Positions 6,830 through 9,446 of a DNA stretch of 9,446 nucleotides are shown piece after piece (within the stretch, counting starts at the first letter, position 1; each line of letters starts with the position of its first letter). Source of the stretch: Rhodoferax sp. (lineage in GTDB: Bacteria; Pseudomonadota; Gammaproteobacteria; Burkholderiales; Burkholderiaceae_C); the NCBI GenBank assembly GCA_020048255.1, contig JAIFMR010000017.1:1-9446 (forward strand), in the 5' to 3' direction. Made by a program: the position numbers and the translations under genes. The notes under the pieces were generated by a model that made no database searches, was not told the DNA's origin, and was given only the letters and a program-made list of their open reading frames with translations.

Positions 6830-9217
6830 GCCGGCCGAGGTTGGCTCGTTCACAGTTTTGAGATGCGCGGCATCCTTGAGCATGGTGATGTCAAAAAAGG
6901 TCATCACCGAACCACTGATTTTTTGTGCCTTGTCCAGGTAGGGCAGGATGCGCACCAAGTAGCGATGCGCAGCATCCAGGGTGTTCACCTCACGCTCGGT
7001 GACACGACCGCTCGACAGGGTGTTGCGCACATCGGTCAAAAAGCCGGGGTAGTCCATGATGTGCGTGAAATCGTCAATGGAACGGCCAATGTCGATCTCA
7101 CGAATTCTGAAAATGTTTCCCGCTTCAGGGGTAAAACGCGTCAACTTCAGCGCCACATCAACAAACACCGTGGGAATCAGGGTGGCCCGCGTCATGTTGT
7201 CCAGGTCGGCATTCAGCCGGTTCTGGATTTCGATTTTTTCCTGGTTTTCGGAATTGACGGTGTACAACTCTTCATTGACCGACTGCAGTTCCTCGTTGGT
7301 ACTTTGCAGCTCCTCGTTGGAGGCCATCAGCTCCTCATTGGTGGCCTGCAATTCTTCGTTGGAGGTTTCCAACTCTTCAATGGTGGCTTGAAGGCTGTCA
7401 CGCATGACCGAGAGCTCGCGCTCCAGGCTCTGAATACGTTCACCGGATTCGATCGACAAATCGATCACATCCGAATGACCATACACGACCTCGGTCAGCT
7501 CCTCGATGTCAAAAGAGAGCAAAAAGAAACGCTCCTGTCCCGGCGCCACCGGCACCGGCCGAACCGACATGCGCACATGCTCGGTGATGCCCTTGCCCGG
7601 GTCCGAGACAATGATGTCGGAGCGCAACTGCACGTTTTCCTTGGAGGCCTTGTGCAGCAGCGCCACGCCCACAGGCGCGAGTTTGCCCACCAACAGCTTG
7701 GAAATGTCAAAACTGGCAGCCCCGGACGGAATTTGCATGAACCGCTGGGCGTCGCCATACACATGCACCAGTTGTCGGTCTTCATTGAGCAGCAGCGCAG
7801 GCGGCGCATAACTTTTAAGCAGCATCTGCTGACCCGACTCAATGACCTGGCTCTCAACGCTGCCGCCGCGCTGAGAGGGTGTGGACGCTTTGCGGGTGGC
7901 GGCACGCACCGCTCCGCCCCGGTTGAGATCGAGTGGCAAGGAGACCGGCCGCAAGATACGGTAGATTTTGTTTTTGCTGTTGGTGACACTGAAATCCCGG
8001 TGCCGCGTACCCAATGACTCGCTCGACCCCAGCAGCATGTAGCCGTTGTGCACCAGCGCATACTGAAACCGGAGCAAGGCTTTTTCCTGGGCGGTGGTGT
8101 CAAAGTAAATCAACACATTTCGGCAGGTCACCAGATTCATGCGGGTGAAGGGCGGGTCTTCCAGAATGTTGTGCCGCGCAAAAACGATGTTTTGGCGGAT
8201 GTCGTTTTTGACGACGAACTGGTTACCCACGTGTTTGAAGAATCGCTCCAGACGCTCTGGGGAAAGTTCGTTGGCAATGGCTTCGGAGTACACACCGGCA
8301 CTGGCAATGTCAACGTGTGTTTGCTCCACGTCGGTCGCAAAGATTTTGATCTGCGGCCAGCGTTTCATGCGATCGAAGGCCTCTGCAAACAAGATCGACA
8401 GGGTGTAGGCCTCTTCACCGGTCGAGCAACCCGCCACCCAGATGCGAATCGGCTGGTGCTCTTGCGCCTCTTCGATGATGGTGGGAATCACCGTTTTTTC
8501 CATCAACTCGAAGGTTTCGGCGTCGCGGAAAAAACTGGTGACCGGTATCAGGGTGTCGCGCTTGAGGGTCAAAATTTCACCCCGGTCGGACTCCAGCAAG
8601 TGCAAGTAGTTGAGCAGATCACGCACATGGCGTATCTGCATGCGCCGCTCAATCCGGCGCTGAACGGTGGCCGGTTTGTATTCCCTGAAATTGATGCCCC
8701 CCACCTGGTACAGCAGGTGCAATATGCTGTCGAGCGGGTTGATATCCGAGTCACCCGGGTCTTTGGCTTTGGGTTTGGCGGATACCTCCAGCACATTTTT
8801 GACATGCCCCACAATTCGGCTGGCCAACATTTCTGGTGGCATGACTTCGTCGACCAGCCCGGTAGCAATCACGCTGCGCGGCATGCCGTCAAACTTGGCG
8901 CTTTCGGGATCTTGCGCCAACAAGAATCCACCGGCATCGTTGATCGCTACCGACCCCCGAGTGCCGTCCGAACCTGTGCCGGACAGAATGGCGCCAACAC
9001 AGCGGTTACCAAACTCTTTGGCCACCGAGGTAAAAAACAGGTCGATCGGCAAACTCAAACCATGCGGGCTTTTGGGAACCAGGCGCAACTGCGAACCAGC
9101 CACCGTCATGTTCTTGCCCGGCGGAATCAGGTACACGTGGTTGACCTGCATCTCCAGGCCGTTTTCAGCCATCAACACCGGCATGCGGGTGTGGCGCGCC
9201 AGCAGGTTGTCCATCAT
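6815..9217 (-). CDS. CheB-CheR-PAS fusion protein, remainder lacking the CheB N-terminus
   Basis: The 800 residues hold, in order, the C-terminal two thirds of a CheB methylesterase domain (1-145, catalytic Asp84 in SGTGSDGTRG), a CheR methyltransferase domain (about 160-422), a divergent PAS-like segment (470-580), a long coiled coil (about 592-665) and a C-terminal PAS domain (665-790). CheR shows the S-adenosylmethionine-binding VAGCSTGEEAYTLS at 261-274 and NLVTCRNVLIYF at 361-372, so this part looks intact. Fusions of this layout modify or sense methylation of unknown partners and usually lack a CheB receiver domain. The CheB nucleophile serine is in the other frame (9214-9405), and the His of HLSPDH lies just upstream of the first ATG. 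The esterase is therefore probably dead. The listed start is ATG 9217, overlapping the fragment's stop as ATGA. No internal stop occurs in 800 codons, so the rest is still under selection or the lesion is recent. Confidence 0.85.
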   Translation of the reverse strand: MMDNLLARHTRMPVLMAENGLEMQVNHVYLIPPGKNMTVAGSQLRLVPKSPHGLSLPIDLFFTSVAKEFGNRCVGAILSGTGSDGTRGSVAINDAGGFLLAQDPESAKFDGMPRSVIATGLVDEVMPPEMLASRIVGHVKNVLEVSAKPKAKDPGDSDINPLDSILHLLYQVGGINFREYKPATVQRRIERRMQIRHVRDLLNYLHLLESDRGEILTLKRDTLIPVTSFFRDAETFELMEKTVIPTIIEEAQEHQPIRIWVAGCSTGEEAYTLSILFAEAFDRMKRWPQIKIFATDVEQTHVDIASAGVYSEAIANELSPERLERFFKHVGNQFVVKNDIRQNIVFARHNILEDPPFTRMNLVTCRNVLIYFDTTAQEKALLRFQYALVHNGYMLLGSSESLGTRHRDFSVTNSKNKIYRILRPVSLPLDLNRGGAVRAATRKASTPSQRGGSVESQVIESGQQMLLKSYAPPALLLNEDRQLVHVYGDAQRFMQIPSGAASFDISKLLVGKLAPVGVALLHKASKENVQLRSDIIVSDPGKGITEHVRMSVRPVPVAPGQERFFLLSFDIEELTEVVYGHSDVIDLSIESGERIQSLERELSVMRDSLQATIEELETSNEELQATNEELMASNEELQSTNEELQSVNEELYTVNSENQEKIEIQNRLNADLDNMTRATLIPTVFVDVALKLTRFTPEAGNIFRIREIDIGRSIDDFTHIMDYPGFLTDVRNTLSSGRVTEREVNTLDAAHRYLVRILPYLDKAQKISGSVMTFFDITMLKDAAHLKTVNEPTSAGGGHP
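7253..7378 (-). repeat. Six tandem heptads (EELxxxN) coding a coiled coil
   Basis: Residues 614-655 of the CheB-CheR-PAS protein are six consecutive seven-residue units with the pattern EEL-x-x-x-N (EELETSN, EELQATN, EELMASN, EELQSTN, EELQSVN, EELYTVN). At the DNA level this is a degenerate 21-nt tandem repeat. It is a parallel coiled-coil signalling helix between the CheR/PAS-like part and the terminal PAS domain, and this type of linker is common in CheB-CheR fusions. Near-identical units could allow slippage in multiples of 21 nt without breaking the frame. Confidence 0.9.
9214..9217 (-). promoter_or_regulatory. ATGA overlap where reinitiation could rescue the CheR-PAS part
   Basis: The fragment's TGA (9216-9214) overlaps an ATG (9217-9215), and a second ATG follows directly. 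The overlap is a by-product of the normal KSMMDN codons read in the shifted frame, but it could let ribosomes restart and still make the CheR-PAS part. Use of this start is inference. Confidence 0.4.
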
Positions 9218-9405
9218 GCTTTTGTGGTCAGGCGACAGGTGCTGAGGGCATCAAGCCCGCCGGCTGATGCCCCAATGGCCACCACGTAGGGGCGAAACGG
9301 TTTGGCGTCAGAGGGCCGTTGCGGCTCACCCTCCACATCTACGGAAACGGGGTTTTCAGCAGGTAAATTTTCCCGCTGTTGTTTAGATTTATTTGTTCGC
9401 GCCAT
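9214..9405 (-). pseudogene. N-terminal fragment of the CheB-CheR-PAS gene, broken by a deletion
   Basis: This 63-residue frame has a basic, polar leader (about 1-38) and then YVVAIGASAGGLDAL (residues 40-54), the start of a CheB methylesterase domain with its nucleophile serine in GASAGG. Directly after DAL it reads nine unrelated residues (STCRLTTKA) and stops. In the next frame the same bases read QHLSPDHKSMMDNLL, the normal CheB continuation, which in relatives lies about 18 residues further on. About 55 nt therefore seem to be missing near 9242-9246, which also shifts the frame. An in-frame TAA lies upstream of ATG 9405, and no clear Shine-Dalgarno sequence precedes it. The TGA overlaps the ATG of the remainder. 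The fragment alone cannot fold as an esterase. A misassembly could give the same picture. Confidence 0.75.
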
Positions 9406-9446
9406 GATACGAAGAACTGATTACGACGTTCCTAATGTAACCGAGA
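9406..9446 (-). other. Upstream edge of the minus-strand cluster, nothing convincing seen
   Basis: These 41 nt precede the first start codon of the cluster. An AGGA lies about 25 nt before the ATG, too far for a Shine-Dalgarno sequence. A TACATT is a poor -10 match, and its -35 would be at or beyond the window edge. The operon promoter is therefore not identified and is probably outside the window. Confidence 0.5.

Noticed and set aside
7253..7378. Regular direct repeats that could suggest a CRISPR-like or satellite array
   Set aside because: The 21-nt period keeps the reading frame and encodes EELxxxN heptads. There are no unique spacers, so it is a coiled coil.
6821..8017. Long plus-strand open frame of 398 codons
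   Set aside because: It is antisense to the CheB-CheR-PAS gene, whose product has clear domains. The translated frame shows no recognisable motif and has the low-complexity look of an antisense shadow, including the mirrored heptad region.
8048..9289. Long plus-strand open frame of 413 codons
   Set aside because: It is also antisense to the CheB-CheR region, rich in His, Gln and Val as expected for an antisense frame, with no motif. It runs unchanged across the deletion junction, so it says nothing in favour of coding.

Overview
The window looks like a chromosomal piece of a moderately GC-rich proteobacterium, most likely a betaproteobacterium of the order Burkholderiales (Comamonadaceae-like). 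This is inferred from codon choice, the short RecQ-type helicase and the style of the signalling proteins. It is not a proven assignment. I see no tRNA, rRNA, insertion sequence, CRISPR array or phage gene.

Layout. At the left edge, on the plus strand, is the 3' part of a RecQ-family DNA helicase gene (1-1068, cut by the window edge). It converges on a five-gene minus-strand cluster covering 1140-9405. Read in transcription order, the cluster holds: (1) a CheB-CheR-PAS fusion gene whose CheB part is broken near 9242-9246 by what looks like a deletion of about 55 nt, giving a 63-residue fragment (9214-9405) and an 800-residue remainder (6815-9217); (2) a 1028-residue PAS-GAF-GAF-PAS-GGDEF-EAL cyclic-di-GMP enzyme (3732-6818); (3) a small 166-residue PAS-like protein with a four-cysteine tail (3235-3735); (4) a bacteriophytochrome that consists only of the PAS-GAF-PHY photosensory core (1767-3248); (5) a biliverdin-producing heme oxygenase (1140-1751).

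How they may work together. The last two genes form a recognisable pair: the heme oxygenase makes biliverdin and the phytochrome binds it through Cys14. The phytochrome has no histidine kinase or other output domain, and no kinase or receiver protein is encoded in the window. The neighbouring GGDEF-EAL enzyme keeps both active sites and an inhibitory site. The gene joints are GTGA or ATGA overlaps, a 14-nt overlap and a 15-nt gap, so the genes are almost certainly co-transcribed and translationally coupled. The main hypothesis is a split red/far-red light to c-di-GMP pathway in which the phytochrome acts in trans on the cyclase/phosphodiesterase, perhaps through the small PAS protein, with the CheB-CheR-PAS protein as a further, now damaged, partner. 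The domain assignments are well supported. The functional wiring is inference.

The only noncoding stretches are 1069-1139, with a weak candidate terminator for the minus-strand cluster, and 9406-9446, the start of the region upstream of the cluster, where I see no convincing promoter or Shine-Dalgarno sequence.
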